Below are positions 1-5,924 of a DNA stretch of 50,096 nucleotides, piece after piece; position 1 is the stretch's first letter, and each line of letters opens with the position of its first letter. The notes beneath the pieces were generated by a model. It had not been told where the DNA came from, did no database searches, and saw nothing but the letters and a program-made list of their open reading frames with translations. Origin of the DNA: a virus; IMG/VR virus record IMGVR_UViG_3300044615_001819, positions 1 to 50,096 of that record. The stretch is one strand, 5' to 3'. The translations under genes were made by a program, and so were the position numbers.

Positions 1-36
1 TTAACTTGGTTAAATTTTGGTTAACCCTTGATTAAG
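1..36 (-). repeat. 36-bp upstream box (box B), copy 1
   Basis: One of three nearly identical 36-bp boxes (also 861-896 and 2119-2154). Read on the minus strand it contains GGTTAACC-AAAATT-TAACC. In the other two copies a TTGACA -35 hexamer follows directly, so this copy probably lies upstream of a promoter for a gene left of the window. Function as an operator or activator site is inferred. Confidence 0.6.
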
Positions 37-38
37 TT

Positions 39-341
39 TTAGCACTTAAATGTTCCGTAGGGTGTTAAAAAGAACTCGGCAGAACCCTTTCGGTTAGGTG
101 GAAATGCCTCTACCCAATCACTTATAGCATCTATCAAAAAATCTCGGTCGTCTTCCATTGTGGATAAATTCTGATAGAATATTTTTTCATCGTAGTACAA
201 GTCGTCCCCCAGTGGGTTTTCTAAGTCGGAAATTTCTAATCCATCTTCTGCTAGTAATTGCTCACAAGTTAAGTTTTCAGCAAAGATTTCTTGTAATTTA
301 CTGGTTGACAGTGTTTCTAGATACCGGAGGTAAGTAGTCAT
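39..341 (-). CDS. Hypothetical small acidic phage protein
   Basis: Encodes 100 residues, rich in Asp and Glu in the middle and without membrane segments or recognisable motifs. The ATG is preceded by a GGAAA ribosome-binding site about 6 nt upstream. It is the leftmost complete member of the minus-strand array of small genes. Its promoter block (CATAAT at 372-377 with a GACAGTT/AACTGTC dyad at 405-422) is almost identical to the block before the gene at 903-1229, so both genes are probably expressed together early in infection. Function is unknown; small acidic early phage proteins often bind host proteins, but nothing here shows a target. Confidence 0.7.
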   Translation of the reverse strand: MTTYLRYLETLSTSKLQEIFAENLTCEQLLAEDGLEISDLENPLGDDLYYDEKIFYQNLSTMEDDRDFLIDAISDWVEAFPPNRKGSAEFFLTPYGTFKC

Positions 342-371
342 AATCGGTTTCCTTTTTGGTTGGTTGTTACT

Positions 372-424
372 ATTATGGCATTGTTTAAGGGGTAAAGTCT
401 AGTGGACAGTTAAGGAACTGTCAC
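372..424 (-). promoter_or_regulatory. Cassette promoter with dyad operator
   Basis: On the minus strand a CATAAT -10 hexamer (372-377) lies 31 nt before the gene. There is no good TTGACA; the matching position reads ACTTTA. Upstream is the dyad GACAGTT-AAGG-AACTGTC (405-422). The block of about 75 bp is repeated almost exactly at 1257-1333. Confidence 0.6.
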
Positions 425-448
425 ACTCCCTACTTAACTAGGTTAAGT

Positions 449-805
449 TTATGCAGGTCTTTTATAGCCGTTTTGAAGCGGTGTGTCAAGGGCTAACCTG
501 ATTAAGTCTATGTGTGTTTTTCTGGTTTCTAGGAACTCCGGACGGTTACGGGTTATCACCTTGAGTTGATACCCGTAGTGTTCCTCTAGGTATTTTTTAT
601 CCCATGAATAATCATAAAAAGTGGCAGGGAAAGTATTGTTAATAACCTCACAGGGGTCACATGAACCATGCTCCCCTACATATTCCCATGATAGACATTT
701 ATAGGGGTTATCGCAACTGACGATTTCTGGAAAAATGGCGATAATACGCCAAGTGTATTTTTCCCATTTACGGAAGATTACTTTTGTGGGGTTTTCAGTG
801 GTCAT
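449..805 (-). CDS. Hypothetical protein, paralogue A
   Basis: Encodes 118 residues and is a clear paralogue of the next gene upstream (903-1229). They share the start (TKVIFRKW), the centre (IIAIFPEIVS, then HGSCDP) and YGYQLKVITRNR near the C-terminus. It has a well-placed GAGGAAA ribosome-binding site. The promoter at 830-857 is one of the best host-type promoters in the window (TTGACA-N16-TATAAT) and has box B upstream. The family is not recognised. The conserved Cys in HGSCDP and the aromatic residues suggest a compact folded domain. Tandem duplication followed by divergence is visible directly. Confidence 0.75.
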   Translation of the reverse strand: MTTENPTKVIFRKWEKYTWRIIAIFPEIVSCDNPYKCLSWEYVGEHGSCDPCEVINNTFPATFYDYSWDKKYLEEHYGYQLKVITRNRPEFLETRKTHIDLIRLALDTPLQNGYKRPA

Positions 806-829
806 AATTGGTTTCCTCGTGATGTTTTC

Positions 830-857
830 ATTATAGCACTTTTCGGGGGACTGTCAA
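830..857 (-). promoter_or_regulatory. Host-type promoter TTGACA-N16-TATAAT
   Basis: On the minus strand TTGACA (complement of 852-857) and TATAAT (complement of 830-835) are separated by 16 nt, a near-consensus sigma-70 promoter for the gene at 449-805. Box B (861-896) lies directly upstream of the -35. Confidence 0.8.
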
Positions 858-860
858 GGG

Positions 861-896
861 TTAACTTGGTTAAATTTTGGTTAACCCGTGATTAAG
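861..896 (-). repeat. 36-bp upstream box (box B), copy 2
   Basis: Differs from copy 1 (1-36) at one position. It sits immediately upstream of the TTGACA hexamer of the promoter at 830-857, in the place of an UP element or activator site, between two divergently evolved paralogues. Confidence 0.6.
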
Positions 897-902
897 TTGA
901 GG

Positions 903-1229
903 TTAGACTAGAAACTGTGCCATGCGAGCTATTTCAGCTTCTCTGATTTCTAGGAACTCCCGACGGTTTCGGGTTATTACCTTGAGTTGATAGCCGTATT
1001 GTTTTTCTAGGACTTCCTTATCCCAAGCATATTCATCGGGACTTGCCGGTACAGTATCGCTAATGACCCAATGGGGGTCACATGAACCATGCCCTCCTAC
1101 ATATACCCATGATAGACATTCATAAGGGTTATCCGTACTGACGATTTCTGGAAAAATGGCGATAATACTATTTGAGTATTTTACCCATTTACGGAAGATT
1201 ACTTTTGTCGGGGAGTTGTCAGTAGTCAT
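903..1229 (-). CDS. Hypothetical protein, paralogue B
   Basis: Encodes 108 residues, paralogous to the gene at 449-805 over most of its length; the C-terminal 20 residues and the region after HGSCDP have diverged. The start is set by GAGGAAAC before the ATG. The promoter block (CATAAT at 1259-1264, dyad at 1291-1308) matches that of the gene at 39-341 rather than that of its own paralogue. Promoter cassettes and coding sequences therefore appear to have been shuffled independently. Function unknown. Confidence 0.75.
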   Translation of the reverse strand: MTTDNSPTKVIFRKWVKYSNSIIAIFPEIVSTDNPYECLSWVYVGGHGSCDPHWVISDTVPASPDEYAWDKEVLEKQYGYQLKVITRNRREFLEIREAEIARMAQFLV

Positions 1230-1258
1230 AATGTTTCCTCTTTGGTTGGTATGTTACT

Positions 1259-1310
1259 ATTATGGCATTGTCTAAGGGTAAAGTCTAGTGGACAGTTAAG
1301 GAACTGTCAC
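1259..1310 (-). promoter_or_regulatory. Cassette promoter with dyad operator (second copy)
   Basis: Near-exact repeat of the block at 372-424: CATAAT at 1259-1264 on the minus strand and GACAGTT-AAGG-AACTGTC at 1291-1308, continuing into the same downstream CTCCCTACTTAACTAGGTT. Confidence 0.6.
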
Positions 1311-1355
1311 ACTCCCTACTTAACTAGGTTGGATTGAGTTTAACTTAGTTGAACT

Positions 1356-1748
1356 CTATTCTAAGTAAATCCATCCACGAATGGCCATAGAGTCGCACTC
1401 ACCAAAATTTTTTGAAGCTTCAGAAAGTCGGTCTAAGACCGCCTTATCACAACCTTTCTCATCCCAGAACCCAGAACCATAACGATTACGGTTTAGATAG
1501 AAGTTATGACCAACGTGGTCTTCGCTAAACCCAGACTCTAGAAAGATATTAATATCCTCTTGGTTTTCGCTTACGAATCGTTCTACATCATCCCGTGCGG
1601 ACAGTAGTGATTTTTTGGTGAAACCGTGACCCATTTTAGGGAAATCCTCTCCATTTTCCCCCTGACAACACCATTCTGCGGCCGTTAAATAACCACTTAT
1701 AAAGGGGAAAACATCATCAGGGACGTGGTTAGGGTTAAATTGGGGCAT
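1356..1748 (-). CDS. Conserved phage hypothetical protein (GSGFWD family)
   Basis: Encodes 130 residues from an ATG with GGAG 8 nt upstream; a longer frame exists to 1835, but it would overlap the neighbouring gene and lacks a ribosome-binding site. The C-terminal half (HNFYLNRNRYGSGFWD, then LSEASKNFGECD) resembles a conserved hypothetical family found in many unrelated phages, with the pattern F-L-x-R-N-x-x-G-x-G-F-W-D followed by a helix and a short strand. The biochemical role of that family is not known to me. It is probably transcribed from TTGACA at 1791-1796, which lies inside the end of the preceding gene. Confidence 0.75.
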   Translation of the reverse strand: MPQFNPNHVPDDVFPFISGYLTAAEWCCQGENGEDFPKMGHGFTKKSLLSARDDVERFVSENQEDINIFLESGFSEDHVGHNFYLNRNRYGSGFWDEKGCDKAVLDRLSEASKNFGECDSMAIRGWIYLE

Positions 1749-1779
1749 ATTTTTGGCTCCTGTGCTTGGTTTTAAGGGT

Positions 1780-2052
1780 TTAAGTCTGTGTGTCAAGATT
1801 AAATTTCTTGCCAGAGTAGGTTTTTTTGCAATCATTACACTGGAACACGGAGTAAGGTTTTCCGTTTACATCCTTTTTAGTGGCTCGTTTCCGAACATTA
1901 AATGAACCGCAATGGGGGCATCGTTTTCCGACTAGGTATTCATAAAAACCTTTAGATTTTTTTAACCATTGTTCATCGGAAATAATTCCTTCTCCCCAAT
2001 CTGATAAATCGGGCAAAATTTTGGACAGAATTGGTAATCTTGAATGAGTCAT
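1780..2052 (-). CDS. Zinc-ribbon protein
   Basis: Encodes 90 residues. A zinc-binding cluster of the CPHC-x(n)-CNDC type sits at residues 45-75, with basic residues between the pairs, as in the zinc ribbons of transposase-associated (InsA-like) and replication proteins. Nucleic-acid binding is likely. The N-terminal 40 residues are mixed and unrecognised. A TTGACA (2110-2115) with box B upstream precedes it, but no clear -10 was found. Its last codons contain the putative -35 of the next gene. Confidence 0.7.
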   Translation of the reverse strand: MTHSRLPILSKILPDLSDWGEGIISDEQWLKKSKGFYEYLVGKRCPHCGSFNVRKRATKKDVNGKPYSVFQCNDCKKTYSGKKFNLDTQT

Positions 2053-2118
2053 ACGTTTTAATTGGTAAGGGTTAAATGGGGTTAGATTGGGTTAGGAAGA
2101 TTCACTACTTGTCAAGGG

Positions 2119-2154
2119 TTAACTAGGTTAAATTTTGGTTAACCCTTGATTAAG
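2119..2154 (-). repeat. 36-bp upstream box (box B), copy 3
   Basis: Third copy of the box at 1-36 and 861-896, again immediately followed on the minus strand by TTGACA (complement of 2110-2115). Retention of the same position relative to a -35 hexamer supports a regulatory role. Confidence 0.6.
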
Positions 2155-2172
2155 GTTAGGACAGGGTTAATT

Positions 2173-2790
2173 CTAATTGGATACCGTCTTCCCAACGAGT
2201 AACATTAGTGCATCAAGTAAATCCGACCGTTGTGGTGTGCTTAAATCTTCAAATCCGAAACTACCATGTAAACCCTGATATACTTCACATATACTAACTG
2301 TTTCATCGTTTAGATAGTCTAAGAATGGATTTATGACCTTTAGTAAGTCTTCTGGGGATACCAATAGGTCTATTTCATGACGATACTTATAGGCTATTTT
2401 GTCCTCTAATTCTGGTAATATCTCCAAAATTTCCTTAGCACACTCATTACATCCTGTCTCGTTCCAATATTCCATCCATTTTTCATTTAGTATTTCACCG
2501 TACACTTGTTCGTCTAGCAGGTAATAAACGGTCTTTGTCTTCTCAATAAGGTTGTCAATCTCTTCCACTAGGGGACTATCCTTTTTTAACAGGATGGCTG
2601 TAAACCGTCCGAAAAACCCACGAAAACTAGCTTCTATACAGTCCTCATTGTTAATAAAACGGGATAGCACTCGATAGTTCGCCATATCCATTAAATCCGA
2701 CGCATCGGACTGTGAATAGACAACATAATATCCTTCGTAGTTTATGCCAAAGAAGTTATCTTGGCATAATTTCAGGTGTTTCGCTTTCAT
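2173..2790 (-). CDS. Conserved phage hypothetical protein (LLDE family)
   Basis: Encodes 205 residues, with AAGGAAGG ahead of the ATG. The centre (NYRVLSRF, then FTAILLKKDSPLVEEI, then YYLLDEQVYGEI and W-M-E-Y-W) resembles a hypothetical family found in many phages, where a short beta domain is followed by a YPLLDE-type segment and a helical tail. No catalytic residues are evident, and the family has no known activity that I can name. The paired cysteines C-x-x-C near residue 115 are unusual. Five 10-bp repeats lie just upstream (2811-2860). Confidence 0.7.
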   Translation of the reverse strand: MKAKHLKLCQDNFFGINYEGYYVVYSQSDASDLMDMANYRVLSRFINNEDCIEASFRGFFGRFTAILLKKDSPLVEEIDNLIEKTKTVYYLLDEQVYGEILNEKWMEYWNETGCNECAKEILEILPELEDKIAYKYRHEIDLLVSPEDLLKVINPFLDYLNDETVSICEVYQGLHGSFGFEDLSTPQRSDLLDALMLLVGKTVSN

Positions 2791-2810
2791 TTTTTCCTTC
2801 CTTGATTGGT

Positions 2811-2860
2811 TTAGATTGGTTTAGATAGGGTTAGATAGGGTTAGATTGGGTTAGATTGGG
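2811..2860. repeat. Five 10-bp direct repeats TTAGAT(T/A)GGG
   Basis: Five head-to-tail 10-bp units of the form TTAGATTGGT, TTAGATAGGG or TTAGATTGGG fill the space between the end of one gene (2861) and the leader of the next (2790). A 10-bp period places each unit on the same DNA face, as expected for a cooperative protein-binding site. Confidence 0.7.
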
Positions 2861-3133
2861 CTAGTAGGTATGAAATCCCTTGCTATCGAAGCAAAATAAC
2901 TCCATATAAGTTCGAGAAATTTTAGAATGAACAAAAGCCTTAATCTTTATTTGATTTTCTGGCATCCAAGCTTCTAAAGTAGTATAATATGACTTTAAGA
3001 AGCTTTTTAGTTGTGCATTATTCTTGACTTCTAAATCAAAGCTTAATCGATTTTGAATCTCGCCAGTTGTATCCTTAATTAAGCGATTTTCAGAGTTGCG
3101 AACTTCAAAACAAATAACAAATTTTTCCGACAT
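2861..3133 (-). CDS. Hypothetical protein
   Basis: Encodes 90 residues with a GAGGG ribosome-binding site. The predicted pattern is strand-rich at both ends with a helical middle. No known domain was recognised. The TAG stop abuts the 10-bp repeats. A tandem heptamer repeat (3165-3192) lies upstream, between this gene and the next cassette. Confidence 0.65.
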   Translation of the reverse strand: MSEKFVICFEVRNSENRLIKDTTGEIQNRLSFDLEVKNNAQLKSFLKSYYTTLEAWMPENQIKIKAFVHSKISRTYMELFCFDSKGFHTY

Positions 3134-3164
3134 TTTGCCCTCTTTTGTGTTTCTACTGTTTACC

Positions 3165-3192
3165 GATAACTGATAACTGATGACTGATAATT
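3165..3192. repeat. Tandem heptamer repeats (GATAACT type)
   Basis: Four consecutive heptamers: GATAACT, GATAACT, GATGACT, GATAATT. Short tandemly repeated heptamers of this kind are a known feature of Nostoc/Anabaena-type cyanobacterial genomes and are rare elsewhere, which supports a cyanobacterial host. Confidence 0.7.
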
Positions 3193-3394
3193 AATCCTCT
3201 AATTCCCAATCTACATAATCGAGATTATCACGCCAGTCAAGCAGATTGGGCATCTCATTCTCATCCCCAAAACTAAGCGTGATAGCCGGGTAGATGTTTT
3301 CAAGCAATTCTAAGGCTTGTTTTTTGCTAGAAGCGGGCAAGGTTACTTCCAATTCAATGCGAAGTATTCCAGTAAATTCTTTAAGTTTTGTCAT
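3191..3394 (-). CDS. Hypothetical small acidic protein
   Basis: Encodes 67 residues from the ATG with GAGGAAAC upstream. The open frame runs on to 3442, but those codons lie over the promoter (CATAAT 3414-3419, TTGACA 3437-3442), so the shorter form is correct. The C-terminus is strongly acidic (DW-x-DN-x-D-x-x-DWELED). Function unknown; same cassette type as the genes at 3505-3807 and 3908-4135. Confidence 0.65.
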   Translation of the reverse strand: MTKLKEFTGILRIELEVTLPASSKKQALELLENIYPAITLSFGDENEMPNLLDWRDNLDYVDWELED

Positions 3395-3413
3395 TGTTTC
3401 CTCGTTGGTATCC

Positions 3414-3477
3414 ATTATGGCATTTTTCATCTGGTCTGTCAAGTCTTTTTGGAGTGGACAGTTTAGGAAGTGTCCAC
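3414..3477 (-). promoter_or_regulatory. Cassette promoter with GTGGACA dyad
   Basis: On the minus strand TTGACA (complement of 3437-3442), 17 nt, CATAAT (complement of 3414-3419). Upstream is the inverted repeat GTGGACA-N10-TGTCCAC (3454-3477), centred about 25 bp upstream of the -35, a typical activator position. Confidence 0.75.
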
Positions 3478-3504
3478 TGTCTAAGCCCTTAGCTACGGGT
3501 TATA

Positions 3505-3807
3505 TTAGTCTTCATCGGAGTAACAATCCCTGAATTTATATTCACTTTCAGGGTCTGTCCAGTCTATAACTACATTCTCCGATTTAATTTCCAAGTCTGC
3601 CATAAAATCAGTTGGCATTCCCTGAAAATCCCCAGTATTATACAGTAACCATTCCTCTATTCCTTCTTTAACATCTCCATTCTGTTTTATTTTTTCCTCA
3701 ATGCCATCTAATTGATAGCTGTCTAGGAAAATCTCTTGACACTGTTCTTGACCGTACCAACCGTACCCGATTAGTCTTACGAAGCTTTTAACTACTATGT
3801 ACTTCAT
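3505..3807 (-). CDS. Hypothetical protein
   Basis: Encodes 100 residues from the ATG with AGGAAA upstream; the frame extends to 3873 but crosses the promoter. It starts MKYIVVKSFVR, has a Gly/Tyr-rich turn (GYGWYGQE) and an acidic C-terminus. No family was recognised. The promoter at 3845-3873 is TTGACA-N17-CATAAT with the dyad at 3885-3908 directly upstream, giving the same cassette structure as its neighbours. Confidence 0.65.
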   Translation of the reverse strand: MKYIVVKSFVRLIGYGWYGQEQCQEIFLDSYQLDGIEEKIKQNGDVKEGIEEWLLYNTGDFQGMPTDFMADLEIKSENVVIDWTDPESEYKFRDCYSDED

Positions 3808-3844
3808 GATTTTTGGTTTCCTGTTTGTTTTGGTTGATGTGTCT

Positions 3845-3908
3845 ATTATGGCATTGTTTTTCTGGACTGTCAACCTTTTTTGGGGTGGACAGTTTAGGAA
3901 GTGTCCAC
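3845..3908 (-). promoter_or_regulatory. Cassette promoter with GTGGACA dyad
   Basis: Minus-strand TTGACA (complement of 3868-3873), N17, CATAAT (complement of 3845-3850). The inverted repeat GTGGACA-N10-TGTCCAC lies at 3885-3908 and touches the stop codon of the preceding gene. Confidence 0.75.
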
Positions 3909-4135
3909 TAGGGGTTGAATTGGGGATAACTGTCTCTCAAACGTCCCCTGTACTCTTGACAGTATTCACTAAAGTCAAAACTGTTACTTCCCATATAGAT
4001 TGTATGCACCAATTGAGTACCGTGCAAATGGTACACCCTGCGACTGAAAAATCCTACTCCCCGTTCTATATATCGGGGGAAAATTTCCCCATTGGGTTTA
4101 GGGAGATTACCTATAAATATTTTGCTCTCGTCCAC
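3908..4135 (-). CDS. Hypothetical protein, GTG start
   Basis: Encodes 75 residues. The start is GTG, chosen because AGGAG lies 8 nt upstream and no ATG is available. The sequence is basic and aromatic in the centre (IERGVGFFSRRVYHLHG) and has no recognised motif. Its leader is repeated at 4280-4302 before an 11-codon frame, indicating a duplicated cassette that lost its coding sequence. Confidence 0.6.
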   Translation of the reverse strand: MDESKIFIGNLPKPNGEIFPRYIERGVGFFSRRVYHLHGTQLVHTIYMGSNSFDFSEYCQEYRGRLRDSYPQFNP

Positions 4136-4168
4136 TTGTTTGACTCCTGTTTTTCGGCTTATGTGTCT

Positions 4169-4232
4169 ATTATGGCATTGTTCATCTGGTCTGTCAAGTC
4201 TTTTTGGAGTGGACAGTTTAGGAAGTGTCCAC
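4169..4232 (-). promoter_or_regulatory. Cassette promoter with GTGGACA dyad
   Basis: Minus-strand TTGACA (complement of 4192-4197), N17, CATAAT (complement of 4169-4174), with GTGGACA-N10-TGTCCAC at 4209-4232. Almost identical in sequence to the block at 3414-3477. Confidence 0.75.
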
Positions 4233-4243
4233 TAGGGGTTTTA

Positions 4244-4279
4244 CTAGGGATACTTCACATTGTTTTGATTGGTTCCCAC
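4244..4279 (-). pseudogene. Remnant cassette: leader plus 11-codon frame
   Basis: On the minus strand an AGGAG leader identical over about 20 nt to that of the gene at 3908-4135 is followed by a GTG and then only 11 codons before TAG. A promoter-like TTGCAC-N18-TATAGT (4313-4342) and a half dyad (GTGGACA-like, 4349-4355) lie upstream. It reads as a cassette whose gene was deleted, though a micropeptide cannot be excluded. Confidence 0.45.
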
Positions 4280-4390
4280 TTGTTTGACTCCTGTTTTTCT
4301 TTCGATGTCACTACTATAGCAGTGTTTTCTATGGTAGTGCAACCCCTAGTGGACACTTTGATAATTGGCACACTGGGTAATATTTACCCC

Positions 4391-4669
4391 TCTTCCCTAT
4401 GTTTAGTACAAGTGTACCAAAGGATGGGCTTCATCGGCTGACGTGAAAGCCTTATTTGTACCTGCAATTCATTTACCACAGGTTAAGATTTGGTTATGGT
4501 TGGCGGGAAAGCCTTATTCGTGCCTGCAATGTTTTTACACTTAACCCAGTCTTAACCTCTCTTAACCCAGTCTTAACCCAGTCTTAACCCATCTTCCCTA
4601 TGTCTAGTACAAGTGTACCAAAGGGTGGGCTTCATCGGCTGACGTGAGACTCAGATTTGTGCCTGCAAT
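4391..4669. repeat. Pair of 78-bp direct repeats with GTACAAGTGTAC
   Basis: 4391-4468 and 4592-4669 are near-identical 78-bp units, each containing GTACAAGTGTAC (4406-4417, 4607-4618), GGGCTTCATCGGCTGACGTG and ending TTTGT-CCTGCAAT. A third fragment with the terminal part is at 4501-4530. Between them are repeats of AACCCAGTCTT. No gene is seen between 4280 and 4789. Confidence 0.65.
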
Positions 4670-4739
4670 GTTTTTTACGCCCTAAACTCCCCTTTAACAC
4701 TTGGGCTAGTACAAGTGTACTAGGGGTGGAGGAGGTGTC

Positions 4740-4750
4740 CGCCCAAACTA
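4740..4750 (+). promoter_or_regulatory. Phage-type promoter element (CGCCCAAACTA)
   Basis: Copy of the dispersed GCCCAA element, 40 bp upstream of the start at 4790, followed by TATATT and GATAAT. There is no TTGACA. Confidence 0.65.
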
Positions 4751-4789
4751 TATTGGACAAGATAATTATTCCTAGCTAGGATAGAAAAT

Positions 4790-5074
4790 ATGGCTTTAAC
4801 TTTTGCCCCCCCAGTCCCCGCAAGTGGACATTATCAACTAGACCCTTTATATGTTAACTCCGGTGTTGACATCGTTCGTGCTTCTTACGGTTATGATTTG
4901 AATGGTACTGCTGATGCTGACCAATTACTTCAACGTCAAGCCATCATTGCTCTTTTAGAGTTTGCTATCGAAGATACCGCTTTCGTTAATGCTATTCAGG
5001 CAATTGCCGCTACTGCTGGTGTTACTACCCCTGTTTCCTTCGTTTCGGCGTTGGTTACTAAATTAACTGCTTAA
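4790..5074 (+). CDS. Small hypothetical protein, probably late/virion-associated
   Basis: Encodes 94 residues, Ala-rich and neutral, with a Pro-rich start (TFAPPVPASG) and an aliphatic helical C-terminal half. Codons are regular and the gene is preceded by the same promoter element as the capsid, scaffold and tape-measure genes, which suggests late expression and possibly a structural role such as capsid decoration. That role is inference only; no homologue is recognised. The ATG follows a short AT-rich leader without a strong Shine-Dalgarno sequence. Confidence 0.65.
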   Translation: MALTFAPPVPASGHYQLDPLYVNSGVDIVRASYGYDLNGTADADQLLQRQAIIALLEFAIEDTAFVNAIQAIAATAGVTTPVSFVSALVTKLTA

Positions 5075-5121
5075 TCCGTCCTAATCTGGGTCTGATTCAG
5101 CCTTAACCAAGCCCCCCAGTC

Positions 5122-5361
5122 ATGGGTGGGTATTTTTTTGTACCTATTCCCCTTATTGCAAGCATATTATTATTAAGTCCCAAACCCCTTTCCATAATGG
5201 TTTTTTTATTGCTTTTAGCTTCTTTAATGGTCTTTGCCATTACTATTGTAGCCATTGTTGGTTTACTGTTGGCTTACCGTCAACCTCCTGAACCTCAACG
5301 CTTTGATGATTTATCCGATTTCGATTTATTAGACCCTAGGGAATTTGCTGACCGTAATTAA
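5122..5361 (+). CDS. Small membrane protein, holin candidate
   Basis: Encodes 79 residues with two hydrophobic segments (about residues 5-18 and 24-50), the second long enough for a membrane span, followed by a hydrophilic acidic tail (FDDLSDFDLLDPREF). Size and layout fit a phage holin or a membrane accessory protein, but there is no lysin gene alongside, and the start codon lacks a clear ribosome-binding site. It follows the gene at 4790 by 47 nt and is probably cotranscribed with it. Confidence 0.55.
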   Translation: MGGYFFVPIPLIASILLLSPKPLSIMVFLLLLASLMVFAITIVAIVGLLLAYRQPPEPQRFDDLSDFDLLDPREFADRN

Positions 5362-5474
5362 ACCGTCAACAACCACACATTTTTGTTGTGTTCTAATGGG
5401 TGATAAGGGGTCATCCTTTTGGGTGATGGGTGTGGATAACTTTAACCCCCTTGAACAGTACAAATGAACTAATA

Positions 5475-5520
5475 TATAACTGTATAGTTATATAATTATA
5501 TGGTCAAAAAGTGCTTTTTG
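5475..5520. other. AT-rich dyad and hairpin
   Basis: TATAACT-GTAT-AGTTATA (5475-5492), a 7-bp inverted repeat, is followed by CAAAAA-GTGC-TTTTTG (5505-5520). Both lie in the 5362-5652 gap, which otherwise shows no supportable gene. They could be a protein-binding dyad and a weak terminator. Confidence 0.4.
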
Positions 5521-5652
5521 TGTGGCTGAAATCAGCCCCTAACCCTAAACCTTCCTAATTTCGCCTCCAAAATGATGTATAATGATGTATATCAAACTCC
5601 TGGTCGGTATTGGTTTTCTCTGGTCAACCTAAAGGATTGTGAGACAATTATG

Positions 5653-5766
5653 AAAAAGAGTTATGGTGGATTTTACCATTATTTGGGGTTGAGGGGGAAA
5701 AAGAGTTATGGTGAATTTCACCATTATTATCTTAGGTGGAAAAAGAGTTATGGTAATTTTTACCAT
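5653..5766. repeat. Three tandem 42-45-bp units, each with a palindrome
   Basis: Units start at 5653, 5698 and 5740 with AAAAAGAGTTATGGT and contain 17-nt palindromes at 5663-5679, 5708-5724 and 5750-5766. The stems read ATGGTGG/TTACCAT, ATGGTGA/TCACCAT and ATGGTAA/TTACCAT, so changes in one arm are matched in the other (one as G-U). This indicates selection for pairing or dyad symmetry. A 76-codon frame across it repeats KKSYG-x-F-x-HYY only because of the repeats. Confidence 0.7.
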
Positions 5767-5879
5767 TATTATCTTGGGTTGGGGGGGGTGGGGATTTGTT
5801 GAGAAATGTTTCTTCGGTTAAAGCTCTTTGAGTGTCTTATCATACCTAAGATTGGCTCAGGGTCAGCCTTTTAGACTAT

Positions 5880-5890
5880 ACGCCCAATCC
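5880..5890 (+). promoter_or_regulatory. Phage-type promoter element (ACGCCCAATCC)
   Basis: GCCCAA element 35 bp before the start at 5925. It runs into the dyad AATCCA-GAAAT-TGGATT (5885-5901). Confidence 0.6.
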
Positions 5891-5924
5891 AGAAATTGGA
5901 TTCTAAAACTATTTATAGAGGGAT

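Noticed and set aside
1748-1835. N-terminal extension of the gene at 1356-1748
   Set aside because: It overlaps the end of the zinc-ribbon gene and the probable promoter, while ATG 1748 has a good ribosome-binding site.
3294-4441. Plus-strand open frames at 3294-3533 and 3797-4441 with repeated SIMALFIWSVKSFWSGQFRK
   Set aside because: They run across the repeated minus-strand promoter-operator blocks, and the repeated residues are a by-product of those blocks. No ribosome-binding sites, and they are antisense to better genes.
5572-5802. 76-codon frame with KKSYG-x-F-x-HYY repeats
   Set aside because: The peptide repeats follow from DNA palindromes whose arms co-vary. It has no ribosome-binding site and an odd Gly-rich end, so it is treated as a structural repeat.
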